Positions 55,669 through 63,474 of a stretch of 64,000 nt of DNA are shown piece by piece (position 1 is the stretch's first letter; every line of letters starts with the position of its first letter). The notes beneath the pieces are model-generated. The model made no database searches and had not been told where the DNA came from. It worked only from the letters and a program-made list of their open reading frames with translations. The position numbers were made by a program, and so were the translations under genes. The stretch spans positions 1,839,223 through 1,903,222 of the forward strand of contig NZ_CP030139.2 of the NCBI RefSeq assembly GCF_003846445.2. The letters run 5' to 3'. This DNA is from Synechococcus elongatus PCC 11801. Lineage in GTDB: Bacteria; Cyanobacteriota; Cyanobacteriia; Synechococcales; Synechococcaceae.

Positions 55669-56114
55669 TCCCCCGTGAGGTGAACAATCACTTGGCGGCT
55701 ATGGGGGCGATTGCGGTGCTCCCACAGATAGATTGCCTGCCAAGTCCCCAAGCCGAGGCGACCCTCCACAATTGGGATTTGCTCAGAAGTGCGGGTTAGC
55801 ACCGTGCGAATGTGGGCGGGCATGTCGTCGGGGCCTTCGGCGCTGTGCGCATAGGAACGAAAGCGGCGACTCCCCCCGAGAGATTCGTAGCCTGCTTCTG
55901 GGACTAGAGCCTCGAAGTAGCCGGTCAGATCATGGAGAACGTCTGGGTCAGCGTTTTCTTGAATGATCAGGCTAGCTGAAGTGTGGCGGACAAAGAGATG
56001 GCAGATCCCCGTCTGAATCTGAGACTCCCGTACGATGCGGGCGATCGCCCCCGTGATGTTGAGGAAGCCTTGGCCTTGGCTTTGAAGCTGGAAAATCTGC
56101 TGGTACTGTGCCAT
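55665..56114 (-). CDS. YjbQ/UPF0047 family protein
   Basis: 149 residues from ATG 56114 (MAQYQQIFQLQSQG). The UPF0047 signature is intact: GICHLFVRHTSASLIIQENADPDVL, then HSAEGPDDMPAHIRTVL and GRLGLGTWQAIYLWEHRNRPHSRQV. Members form a trimer with a metal site at the conserved His residues; some have weak thiamine-phosphate synthase activity, but the physiological reaction is unsettled. It is convergent with the HTH gene, with stops sharing CTAG, and lies downstream of ssb on the same strand. Confidence 0.9.
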   Translation of the reverse strand: MAQYQQIFQLQSQGQGFLNITGAIARIVRESQIQTGICHLFVRHTSASLIIQENADPDVLHDLTGYFEALVPEAGYESLGGSRRFRSYAHSAEGPDDMPAHIRTVLTRTSEQIPIVEGRLGLGTWQAIYLWEHRNRPHSRQVIVHLTGD

Positions 56115-56179
56115 GCGGGTGAAAGCGAACAAGCGGTCCCTGCTGCAATTGATCAGACTCTGACTGGCAGGGCAATAAT

Positions 56180-56626
56180 CTAGAACGGGATGTCATCGTA
56201 ATCGACATCAGGCGCGGTAGTACTGGCCACGGTTGGACTTGCAGTCACAGGCGCAGGGGCCGCTGGGCCACGGCCATAGCGGGGCTCGGGTTCCTCTTGA
56301 GCCAAAATGCCGGTGGCGCTATCCAGACTGAGGTGATGGACGCGCGACACGGTTAATTCTGTGACTTTCTCGCGACTGCCGTCGGGCTTGAGCAGTGAGC
56401 TGATTTTCAAGCGGCCTTCTAGCACAACTTCATCATTCGTCCGGCAGCGATCTTGCAATTCCTGAGCCACTGATCCCCAGCCCACGACTTTCAGCCGTGA
56501 CGGCGCATCCTTGCTACTCAGGCCAGGGAACTGCACCACCATCTCGGCAACGGGAGTCTGGTTGTCTTGGGTGTAACGCAGTTGCGGCGCTTCCACCACA
56601 GTGGCTTGCAAAATGCAGCTGTTCAT
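56180..56626 (-). CDS. ssb: single-stranded DNA-binding protein
   Basis: 148 residues from ATG 56626 (MNSCILQATVVEAPQLRYT); TTG 56632 just upstream is also in frame. The OB fold covers residues about 1-100 (VAEMVVQFPGL, LKVVGWGSVAQELQDRC, DEVVLEGRLKI). A flexible Pro/Ala/Thr linker leads to the acidic tip DYDDIPF, the docking site for RecO, PriA and other partners. It differs from the common bacterial SSB in its short basic OB core, as in the cyanobacterial second type. Probably binds ssDNA; whether it is the main SSB cannot be told here. Confidence 0.88.
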   Translation of the reverse strand: MNSCILQATVVEAPQLRYTQDNQTPVAEMVVQFPGLSSKDAPSRLKVVGWGSVAQELQDRCRTNDEVVLEGRLKISSLLKPDGSREKVTELTVSRVHHLSLDSATGILAQEEPEPRYGRGPAAPAPVTASPTVASTTAPDVDYDDIPF

Positions 56627-56688
56627 TGTCAAAAGCCCGGCGATCGCTGTTGCTATTGTCTCGCCTTCTGCTGAGGAATGCCAACGCT

Positions 56689-57912
56689 CTAGGCGCTCCG
56701 TAGTGCCACGATCGGGTCGAGTCGGGCGGCTTGGCGAGCGGGAACCACGCCGAAGAACAGACCAATGCCACTGGAAAGGGTGACGGTAATCGCGATCGCT
56801 ACGGGAGACACACTGGCTTTGAGCGGTGTCAGCAGTGCGATCGCAGTGACACCTGTAATTCCCAGACCAGTGCCAACCGCACCGCCCACCAAGGCCAAAA
56901 TAATCGCCTCAATCACGAACTGGTGGAGGATGTCCTGCTGGGTTGCACCGATCGCTTTGCGCAGACCGATCTCCTGAGTTCGCTCTGAGACGGACACCAG
57001 CATGATGTTCATAATGCCGATGCCCCCGACCAGCAAGGAGATACCAGCGATCGCGGACAACATCAGGGTCAGACCATTGGTGACCGTGCCAACAATCGTC
57101 AGCACATCCTTCTGCGATCGCACCTCAAAATCGTCCTCACGGATGATTCGGTGGCGTTGACGCAGCAGGTTGGTGATCTGGAACTGGGCGGCATCGATGC
57201 TGTCGGCATCCTTGGCGGCGACTGAGATAAAGCTGACTTCCACACCGTAGGGCGAGGTCGTTCCCAGAATGCGGCTGGAGACGGTGGTTAAAGGCAGGAA
57301 CACCGCATCATCTTGGTTGTTGCCCAAAAAGCTGCCCTTGGGTTCCATCACGCCAATGACCCGAAAGGAGACCCCTTTGATCCGAATGCTGGCTCCCAGC
57401 GGGTTTTGCACTCCAAACAGCTTGGTGGCGAGATCGCTGCCCAAAACTGCGACCTGTTCAGCACGGCTGAGATCGAGATCGGTGAAGAAGCGGCCGCGAT
57501 CGATTGCAAAGCTCCGCACGGTCAGAAAGTTGGGCGTCACCCCCAAAATCTGGGTTGTACTGGTCTCGCCTTGATAGGTCACCAACTGGCGAGTGCTCAC
57601 TTGGGGCGCGACTTCACCGGCTGTGGGGACTTGACTGGCGATCGCTTCTGCATCGGCCAAGACCAGCGTTTTGGGGACGTCTAAACCGCCGCGTCGCGTG
57701 TCTTGGTTGCCCGGGACGATGAACAGCACATTCGGCCCCAGCGACTCGAATTGCTCAGAGGCGAGCCGTTGTGCTCCTTGACCGACGCCCACCATCGTGA
57801 TCACCGAGGCATTGCCGATGATGATGCCCAGCATGGTGAGGGCGCTGCGCAGCCGATTGGCACGTAGGGTTTGCACCGCCATGCTCAGGCTTTCAGACCA
57901 ATCCACACTCAT
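56689..57912 (-). CDS. MacB/DevC-like ABC transporter permease
   Basis: 407 residues with the MacB topology: one N-terminal helix, a large periplasmic domain (about 45-275) and three C-terminal helices. Motifs include LRANRLRSALTMLGIIIGNASVITMVGVGQG, VNVLFIVPGN-like PNVLFIVPGNQDT, AEQVAVLGSDLATKLFG, IGIMNIMLVSVSERTQEIGLRKAIGA and the closing ARLDPIVALRSA. It resembles LolE/MacB permeases of lipoprotein or peptide export. No ATPase or membrane-fusion partner gene adjoins it. Confidence 0.9.
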   Translation of the reverse strand: MSVDWSESLSMAVQTLRANRLRSALTMLGIIIGNASVITMVGVGQGAQRLASEQFESLGPNVLFIVPGNQDTRRGGLDVPKTLVLADAEAIASQVPTAGEVAPQVSTRQLVTYQGETSTTQILGVTPNFLTVRSFAIDRGRFFTDLDLSRAEQVAVLGSDLATKLFGVQNPLGASIRIKGVSFRVIGVMEPKGSFLGNNQDDAVFLPLTTVSSRILGTTSPYGVEVSFISVAAKDADSIDAAQFQITNLLRQRHRIIREDDFEVRSQKDVLTIVGTVTNGLTLMLSAIAGISLLVGGIGIMNIMLVSVSERTQEIGLRKAIGATQQDILHQFVIEAIILALVGGAVGTGLGITGVTAIALLTPLKASVSPVAIAITVTLSSGIGLFFGVVPARQAARLDPIVALRSA

Positions 57913-58044
57913 CGATGTTGTCCTTGGGCTGCAAACAGCAATTTGTTGTGCACTTCCTCGGTCTAGCGGCTGCCAGAGCCGATCGCCCTTTTATCCTAGG
58001 TTGCTATTTCTGCTGACGGCTGTGCCTGCGATCGCCCGCTAAAC

Positions 58045-58257
58045 CTACTGGCCTTGCAGGGGCGGTACCAAAAAGACTCGACCGGCAAAATTGACGCGAT
58101 CGCCCTCGCGCAGTTGGCGACCGCGTCGGGTTTCCACAGCGCCATTGACCTGCACTTGGCCGTCTTGGATGTAGAGTTTGGCCTCCCCTCCGGTTTGGGC
58201 AGCGCCCATCCACTTCAAAAATTGGTCGAGGCGAATTGTCGCGGTTTCCGTGCCCAC
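58045..58257 (-). CDS. S4-domain RNA-binding protein (YbcJ/YaaA type)
   Basis: 70 residues from GTG 58257, a single S4 domain: IRLDQFLKWMGAAQTGGEAKLYIQDGQVQVNG, then VETRRGRQLREGDRVNFAG. Stand-alone S4 proteins of this type bind structured RNA, perhaps rRNA, but targets are unknown. The conserved GQVQVNGAVETRRG element is intact. The gene stands alone, with the MacB-like permease upstream on the same strand. Confidence 0.82.
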   Translation of the reverse strand: MGTETATIRLDQFLKWMGAAQTGGEAKLYIQDGQVQVNGAVETRRGRQLREGDRVNFAGRVFLVPPLQGQ

Positions 58258-58299
58258 AGACTTAATTTAAGTGCGATCGCTTCCATCCTAGGCTGTCGT

Positions 58300-58330
58300 C
58301 GCCTGCCCGTTGCGCGATAACAGGCAGGCG
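58300..58330. repeat. inverted repeat upstream of the ABC exporter
   Basis: CGCCTGCC (58300-58307) pairs perfectly with GGCAGGCG (58323-58330) over a 15-base loop; a further GTCG/CGAC pairing is possible after a bulge. There is no T-run on either side. It lies in the 219-bp gap upstream of the divergent S4 gene and the exporter, so it may be a regulatory site or an RNA hairpin. Confidence 0.4.
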
Positions 58331-58476
58331 CGACTAAGGCGTAAAACTGGCTCGACGGCCAACCTATTTCTGCTTAACCTAGGGGCTCTCACCCCTTCTC
58401 AATCAGTGACGATGGCTGGAGTCCTGCCCAGCTCTCTGATAGGTTGAGACGTGACCCTGTGTTCTCCTGAGACTCC

Positions 58477-60207
58477 TTGCAGAAGCACGCCAGCTATCAC
58501 CTGCTTTGGCCTTACCTGCGGCCCCAAGCCAAGACCATTGTTCAGGCGTTGCTCTGTACGCTGGTTTTCACTGCATTTTGGCCGATCTTGGCCTACCTCG
58601 CGGGGCAGATGGTCAACCTACTGGTGCAGGGCCAAGTCTGGCCCCTGGCACGGTTGGCAGGCATCACCATTGTTGGCTTCCTCATTCACAAGGTTGCGCA
58701 GTACGGCCAAGACTCGCTGATGGCCAAGGCAGCGCTCCAAATTGCCTACAACCTGCGGGTCAACACCTACCGCCACATTCAACGACTCAGTCTTAGCTAC
58801 TTCGAAAAAGCCCAGACTGGTGACCTGACCTATCGCCTCACCGAAGACATCGATCGCGTCGGTGAAGTTGTTAATAAGGTCTTTCACGACGCTACCCCTT
58901 CGATCCTGCAGCTGATTGTCGTGCTCAGCTACATGATCTATCTGAACTGGACGCTGACCCTCGCCATCTTTGTGATCGCACCGATCATGGGCTTTTTGGT
59001 CGGCTGGTTTGGTCAGCAAATGCTGGTGTTTTCGCGCCGCAGTCAGTCGCGCATCTCTGACCTCTCATCGCTGCTGACGGAAGTCTTCAGTGGCATTCGC
59101 TTGGTACGGGCTTTTGCAGCGGAGCCCTACGAAATTGAGCGCTTTAGCGGTGCTGCTGAGCGAAATCGTGAGGCGCGCTATCGCACGGCTTGGCTGCGTG
59201 CTATTCAATATCCGGTCATTGGGTTTCTGCAGGCTGCCAGCATCCTCTTCATCGTCGTTCTCGGCAGTTGGCAGATTTCGACGGGACAACTAAATGGCCC
59301 CAATTTGGGCAGCTATGTGGCGGCGATCGCCATGTTGATTGACCCGATCGTCCACCTGATCGACAACTTCAACGAATTCAAGCAAGGTCAAGCGTCTCTC
59401 GATCGCATTGATGAGTTGCTGAGCATCGAGCCAGCGGTTCAAGAAGATCCGAATGCGCGGATGCTGCCGCCGATCACCGGCAAAGTTGAATTTCGGCAGG
59501 TCAGCTTCAGTTATCGCAGTGCTAATGGTCCCGTTTTGCGTAGTCTCAATCTGACTGTGGAAGCGGGCGAAGCTGTGGCTTTGGTTGGCGCTTCGGGTGC
59601 CGGTAAATCAACGCTGGTCAATTTGATTCCCCGCTTCTATGACCCGCAGGAAGGGGAAATCCTCGTGGATGGTATCCCCATTCGGAGTGTCACCCTCGGT
59701 AGTCTGCGTCGCCAGATTGGCATTGTTCCGCAAGAAACGATTCTGTTCTCCGGCACGATCGCCCAAAACATTGCTTTTGGTCAGCAGCATTTCGATCGCG
59801 ACGCCGTGGAAGAAGCAGCACGGATCGCCAATGCTCACCAGTTCATCAGCCAAATGCCCGACGGCTACGACACGTGGGTAGGTGAGCGTGGCGTCAATCT
59901 CTCCGGTGGTCAGCGACAACGGTTGGCGATCGCGCGGGCTGTCTTGCTCAATCCCCGCATTCTGATTTTGGATGAGGCGACTTCAGCGCTAGATTCCGAG
60001 TCGGAAACGCTGGTCCAAGAAGCCCTCGAGCGGGTGATGAAAGACCGGACGGTGTTCATCATTGCCCACCGCTTAGCAACCGTACGCAATGCCAGCCGCA
60101 TCTTGGTGATGGAACGCGGTCAGATTGTGGAAGCAGGCAACCACGACGCACTCTTGGCAGAAGCTGGGCGCTATGCGCGATACTACGCGCAGCAATTCCG
60201 TGCTTAA
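58477..60207 (+). CDS. ABC exporter, fused membrane and ATPase domains
   Basis: 576-residue half-transporter of the MsbA/BmrA type. The six-helix membrane domain (about 18-310) is followed by an ATPase domain: Walker A GASGAGKST, Q-loop VPQETILFSG, signature LSGGQRQRLAIARA, Walker B LILDEATSALD, H-loop IAHRLATV. It probably exports lipids or drugs as a homodimer. The start must be TTG 58477: the in-frame stop at 58468 precedes it and the next ATG falls inside the first helix region. A small unknown gene follows 8 bp downstream. Confidence 0.92.
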   Translation: MQKHASYHLLWPYLRPQAKTIVQALLCTLVFTAFWPILAYLAGQMVNLLVQGQVWPLARLAGITIVGFLIHKVAQYGQDSLMAKAALQIAYNLRVNTYRHIQRLSLSYFEKAQTGDLTYRLTEDIDRVGEVVNKVFHDATPSILQLIVVLSYMIYLNWTLTLAIFVIAPIMGFLVGWFGQQMLVFSRRSQSRISDLSSLLTEVFSGIRLVRAFAAEPYEIERFSGAAERNREARYRTAWLRAIQYPVIGFLQAASILFIVVLGSWQISTGQLNGPNLGSYVAAIAMLIDPIVHLIDNFNEFKQGQASLDRIDELLSIEPAVQEDPNARMLPPITGKVEFRQVSFSYRSANGPVLRSLNLTVEAGEAVALVGASGAGKSTLVNLIPRFYDPQEGEILVDGIPIRSVTLGSLRRQIGIVPQETILFSGTIAQNIAFGQQHFDRDAVEEAARIANAHQFISQMPDGYDTWVGERGVNLSGGQRQRLAIARAVLLNPRILILDEATSALDSESETLVQEALERVMKDRTVFIIAHRLATVRNASRILVMERGQIVEAGNHDALLAEAGRYARYYAQQFRA

Positions 60208-60215
60208 GTGCTGCT

Positions 60216-60422
60216 ATGAAACGGACGCCCCAGACTGAGTTGCCGGACTGGGAGGCGATCGCGGATCTCGACGCGATCGTGGTGGATAAACGAGCCCGCA
60301 AGCGAGCGACAGCGGCCAAAGGACGGCGTCGCGATCGCCGCTATGGAAAACGCTTGCTGATGCATCAAATCGAGGCGATCGAGGGTGATGTAGACCCTGA
60401 TGACGATCAATTTATTGAGTGA
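60216..60422 (+). CDS. small charged hypothetical protein
   Basis: 68 residues, not recognised. The middle is strongly basic (DKRARKRATAAKGRRRDRRYGKRL) and the C-terminus acidic (IEGDVDPDDDQFIE), a layout suited to nucleic-acid or ribosome binding. It lies 8 bp after the ABC exporter and 3 bp before the M41-like protease gene, so all three are probably co-transcribed. Confidence 0.6.
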   Translation: MKRTPQTELPDWEAIADLDAIVVDKRARKRATAAKGRRRDRRYGKRLLMHQIEAIEGDVDPDDDQFIE

Positions 60423-60425
60423 TTT

Positions 60426-61127
60426 ATGAGTGAACTGGGACTGAGTCTGACGGCGATCGCTATCTTTGCGACGACGCTGTTGGCGTTGGTGGGGCCGATG
60501 CTGGGGAGTTCTCCGCTGCTGCCAGCGGGACTGGGCTTTGGTCTGTTGGTGATGTTTAGCCTTGATTCTGTGACTTGGCAGGGACGAGGGGCAACACTCC
60601 TGATTGATGGCATTCAGCAGCGATCGCCGGAGTATCGTCAGCGGATTCTGCACCACGAAGCGGGTCACTACCTAGTGGCGACGGCGCTGGGCTTGCCGGT
60701 GACAGGCTATACGCTCTCGGCTTGGCAGGCCTTTCAGCAAGGGCAATCGGGTCGTGGGGGCGTGCAGTTCCAGTCTGCGGAGTTAGAAGCTGAAGCAGCC
60801 AAGGGGCAACTCAGTCAGCGATCGCTGGAGCAATGGTGCCAAGTCTTAATGGCGGGTGCTGCCGCCGAGCAACTGGTCTACGGCAATGTGGAAGGCGGGG
60901 CTGACGATCGCGCCCAGTGGCAGCAACTCTGGCGACAACTCGATCGCAATCCAGCGGAAGGTAATCTGCGCAGTCGTTGGGGTTTGCTCAAAGCCAAAAC
61001 GCTGATTGAACAGCAGCGCCTTGCCTACGAGGCTTTAGTGGCGGCGATGGCGGCAAAAGCGAGTGTCGAAGACTGCAATCGGGCGATCGCTGCCGCTTGG
61101 ATTGAGGAATCAGCGTTAGCTGCCTAA
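60426..61127 (+). CDS. FtsH-like M41 peptidase without an AAA domain
   Basis: 233 residues. Two N-terminal helices (about 8-25 and 32-48) anchor a domain with the zinc motif HHEAGH at residues 76-81 (HEAGH at 77-81) and a third-ligand region in EGGADDRAQW near residue 157, comparable to the GASNDI region of FtsH. The AAA ATPase module is missing, so unfolding would depend on a partner or the protein may cut already exposed chains. Similar stand-alone M41 proteins are common in cyanobacteria and plastids. It is the last gene of the exporter operon. Confidence 0.85.
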   Translation: MSELGLSLTAIAIFATTLLALVGPMLGSSPLLPAGLGFGLLVMFSLDSVTWQGRGATLLIDGIQQRSPEYRQRILHHEAGHYLVATALGLPVTGYTLSAWQAFQQGQSGRGGVQFQSAELEAEAAKGQLSQRSLEQWCQVLMAGAAAEQLVYGNVEGGADDRAQWQQLWRQLDRNPAEGNLRSRWGLLKAKTLIEQQRLAYEALVAAMAAKASVEDCNRAIAAAWIEESALAA

Positions 61128-61208
61128 CAAATGGCTAGTACGGCCCGTAGCGGCGTGTGATGAATGGTCTGAACCTGCTGGCCGGAATAGCTAATCACAT
61201 CCAATGGC

Positions 61209-61376
61209 TCAATCGGCCATGGAATAACCCACAAACTGCTCCAACAGGTCATCCAAGGTCACAGGCAAACTCAGTTCATTGAGCATGTCTGCCAAGACGC
61301 AATTTGTGATGCGTTCGCTATCAACAAGCAGCCCATCACAGTCGAAAGTCACGCGCTGAAATGGCGAAGTCTGCAT
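61209..61376 (-). pseudogene. truncated HAD hydrolase (N-terminal fragment)
   Basis: 55 codons from ATG 61376 to TGA 61209. The start matches HAD phosphatases of the beta-phosphoglucomutase/CbbY group: VTFDCDGLLVDSERITNCVL carries the DxDG nucleophile motif, then ADMLNELSLPVTLDDL and EQFVGYSMA. Similarity stops after SMA, where the normal protein of about 220 residues would continue with the cap domain. The second and third HAD motifs are absent, so it cannot be a working phosphatase. It lies 5 bp after the glgX stop on the same strand, and an out-of-frame 42-codon ORF (61252-61124) overlaps it. Confidence 0.75.
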
Positions 61377-61381
61377 GGCTT

Positions 61382-63466
61382 TTAGGCGCGGGCCATCAAC
61401 AGCAAGAGCGATCGCGCGGGGACAGTGTAGTCGCGACGCAAGCAGGGTTTGGCATCATCGGGGAGATGACAGGCTTCCAGATTAGGCAGCGAGGTATCGA
61501 GCAGGCGATACCAAACCCGACCACGGGGTGGACGCGGCAATTGGAAACGCAGATCTTCCCAGTAGGCATTGAAGGCCAAGTACAGCCATTCCTGTTCGCG
61601 GGGGTGGCAAAGACTAACTGCAAGACTGTGTGACCACAGGGCCCAATCGGGTTGTTTGAGTTTGACACCATGCCAAATCGCATAGGGGCGACGCGGATGC
61701 GGCTCGTTCTGCAGCAGCTCATTCTGCTGGAACATCACAAGCGATTGCGAAAGCTCAATCAAGCGACGGCTGAAAGCCAGAAAATCAGCATGGCGATCGC
61801 ACAAGGACCAATCAAACCAACTGATCTCATTGTCTTGGCAATAAGCGTTGTTGTTGCCCTGCTGACTCCGTTTCACTTCGTCTCCCATGGTCAGCATCGG
61901 CGTTCCTTGGGCAAGGAAAAGAGTAGCCAAGAGGTTGCGTTGCTGGCGTTCTCGTAAGCTCAGAACAGTTGGATCAGTTGTCTCACCCTCATGACCGTAA
62001 TTCCAGCTGTAATTGTCATTCGTCCCATCACGATTCTGCTCACCATTTGCCCAGTTATGCTTATGGCTATAGCTCACTAAGTCATGCAACGTAAAGCCAT
62101 CATGACAGGTGACAAAGTTGATGGTGCGACCGGCATACCACTGGTCTTTACTGTAGATATCTGGGCTGCCCAGTAACCGCTGGCTCAGCGCATAAGAACA
62201 GCCTTGATCACCACGCCAAAAGCGACGCACATCATCCCGGAAGGGACCATTCCAGGTTCCAAAGCGATCGCCGATAAAGGTACCGACTTGATAGAGACCT
62301 GCAGCATCCCAAGCTTCGGCAATCAGTTTGGTGCCCGCTAAAACTGGGTCGGAATCGATCGCCCACAGTAGCGGCGGATCCGAGAGTGGATTGCCGTCTG
62401 CATCGCGGCTCAGCACCGATGCGAGGTCAAAACGGAAGCCATCGACATGCATTTCCGAGACCCAATAGCGCAGGCAATCGAGAATCAGCGCCCGCACGAT
62501 CGAGTTATTGGCTTTTACGGTATTGCCGCAACCGGTGTAGTTGCGATAGCCCGCTTCTTCATCAAGGAGATAGTAGGTTGAGTTCGCCAGCCCTTTGAAG
62601 GACAGCGTTGGACCATCTTCATTGCCCTCGGCGGTGTGATTAAAAACCACATCGAGGATGACCTCAATCCCCGCCTTATGTAGCGCTTTGACGAGGTCAC
62701 GGAACTCATCCACCGGCCCGAGCGGATCATGGCGAGAGCTGTAGGCCGCGTGAGGGGCAAAGAAGGCCATGGTGCTGTAGCCCCAGTAGTTCTCGCGCCC
62801 CAAAGGAGCATCTTGGCGATCGAACTGGTGGACAGGCAGCAACTCAACGGCTGTTACGCCTAGGGATTGCAAGTAGGGAATTTTTTCAATGAGCCCTGCA
62901 TAGGTACCGCGTTTTTCGGGAGCGACGCCGGAATTGGGATGCTTGGTGAAGCCCCCCACATGCAGCTCGTAGATCACCGTGCGGGCATAGGGTGTACGTG
63001 GGTGGCGATCGCCTTCCCAGTCATAGTCAGTCGGATCGACAACGACACCGCGTAGGGCTTGAGCACAGTTGTTGCTGGGTTTAATTGCGGCTTCACGACT
63101 GTAGTGCTGCCAGCCCACCACGGCACGCGCGTAGGGATCGAGCAATACCTTATTGGGGTTAAAGCAGAGGCCGCGATCGGGTGCGTAGGGACCGAAGACG
63201 CGGTAAGCGTACACCTGACCCGATCGCAGGCCAGGAATAAAAACGTGCCAGTAAAACGAGGTGCGATTCAGATGGGGATCGAGTCGGACGGTTCGCTGGG
63301 GTTGGGCGGCTTCTGGGTCATCGAAGAGCAGCAGTTCAACGCCTGTGGCGTATTTGGAATAGAGCGAAAAGTTGACCCCTGTTGGATAAACGGTTGCTCC
63401 CAAGGGATAGCTTTGCCCGGGATCTACGGCAACGGTTGATGCACTGCGACGAGAGGAAACAGTCAT
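61382..63466 (-). CDS. glgX: glycogen debranching enzyme
   Basis: 694 residues from ATG 63466 (MTVSSRRSASTVAVDPGQ); a nearby upstream start would overlap the M50 gene. GH13/CBM48 isoamylase-type enzyme that hydrolyses alpha-1,6 branches of glycogen left by phosphorylase. The CBM48 domain (about 20-140) has YPLGATVYPTGVNFSLYS; the GH13 barrel has VILDVVFNHTAEG, the nucleophile Asp in VDGFRFDLASV, the acid Glu in LIAEAWDAAG and FVTCHDGFTLHDLVSY. Its product feeds the glucan pool that pgm links to sugar phosphates. The HAD fragment follows by 5 bp. Confidence 0.95.
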   Translation of the reverse strand: MTVSSRRSASTVAVDPGQSYPLGATVYPTGVNFSLYSKYATGVELLLFDDPEAAQPQRTVRLDPHLNRTSFYWHVFIPGLRSGQVYAYRVFGPYAPDRGLCFNPNKVLLDPYARAVVGWQHYSREAAIKPSNNCAQALRGVVVDPTDYDWEGDRHPRTPYARTVIYELHVGGFTKHPNSGVAPEKRGTYAGLIEKIPYLQSLGVTAVELLPVHQFDRQDAPLGRENYWGYSTMAFFAPHAAYSSRHDPLGPVDEFRDLVKALHKAGIEVILDVVFNHTAEGNEDGPTLSFKGLANSTYYLLDEEAGYRNYTGCGNTVKANNSIVRALILDCLRYWVSEMHVDGFRFDLASVLSRDADGNPLSDPPLLWAIDSDPVLAGTKLIAEAWDAAGLYQVGTFIGDRFGTWNGPFRDDVRRFWRGDQGCSYALSQRLLGSPDIYSKDQWYAGRTINFVTCHDGFTLHDLVSYSHKHNWANGEQNRDGTNDNYSWNYGHEGETTDPTVLSLRERQQRNLLATLFLAQGTPMLTMGDEVKRSQQGNNNAYCQDNEISWFDWSLCDRHADFLAFSRRLIELSQSLVMFQQNELLQNEPHPRRPYAIWHGVKLKQPDWALWSHSLAVSLCHPREQEWLYLAFNAYWEDLRFQLPRPPRGRVWYRLLDTSLPNLEACHLPDDAKPCLRRDYTVPARSLLLLMARA

Positions 63467-63474
63467 GGCAGTCC

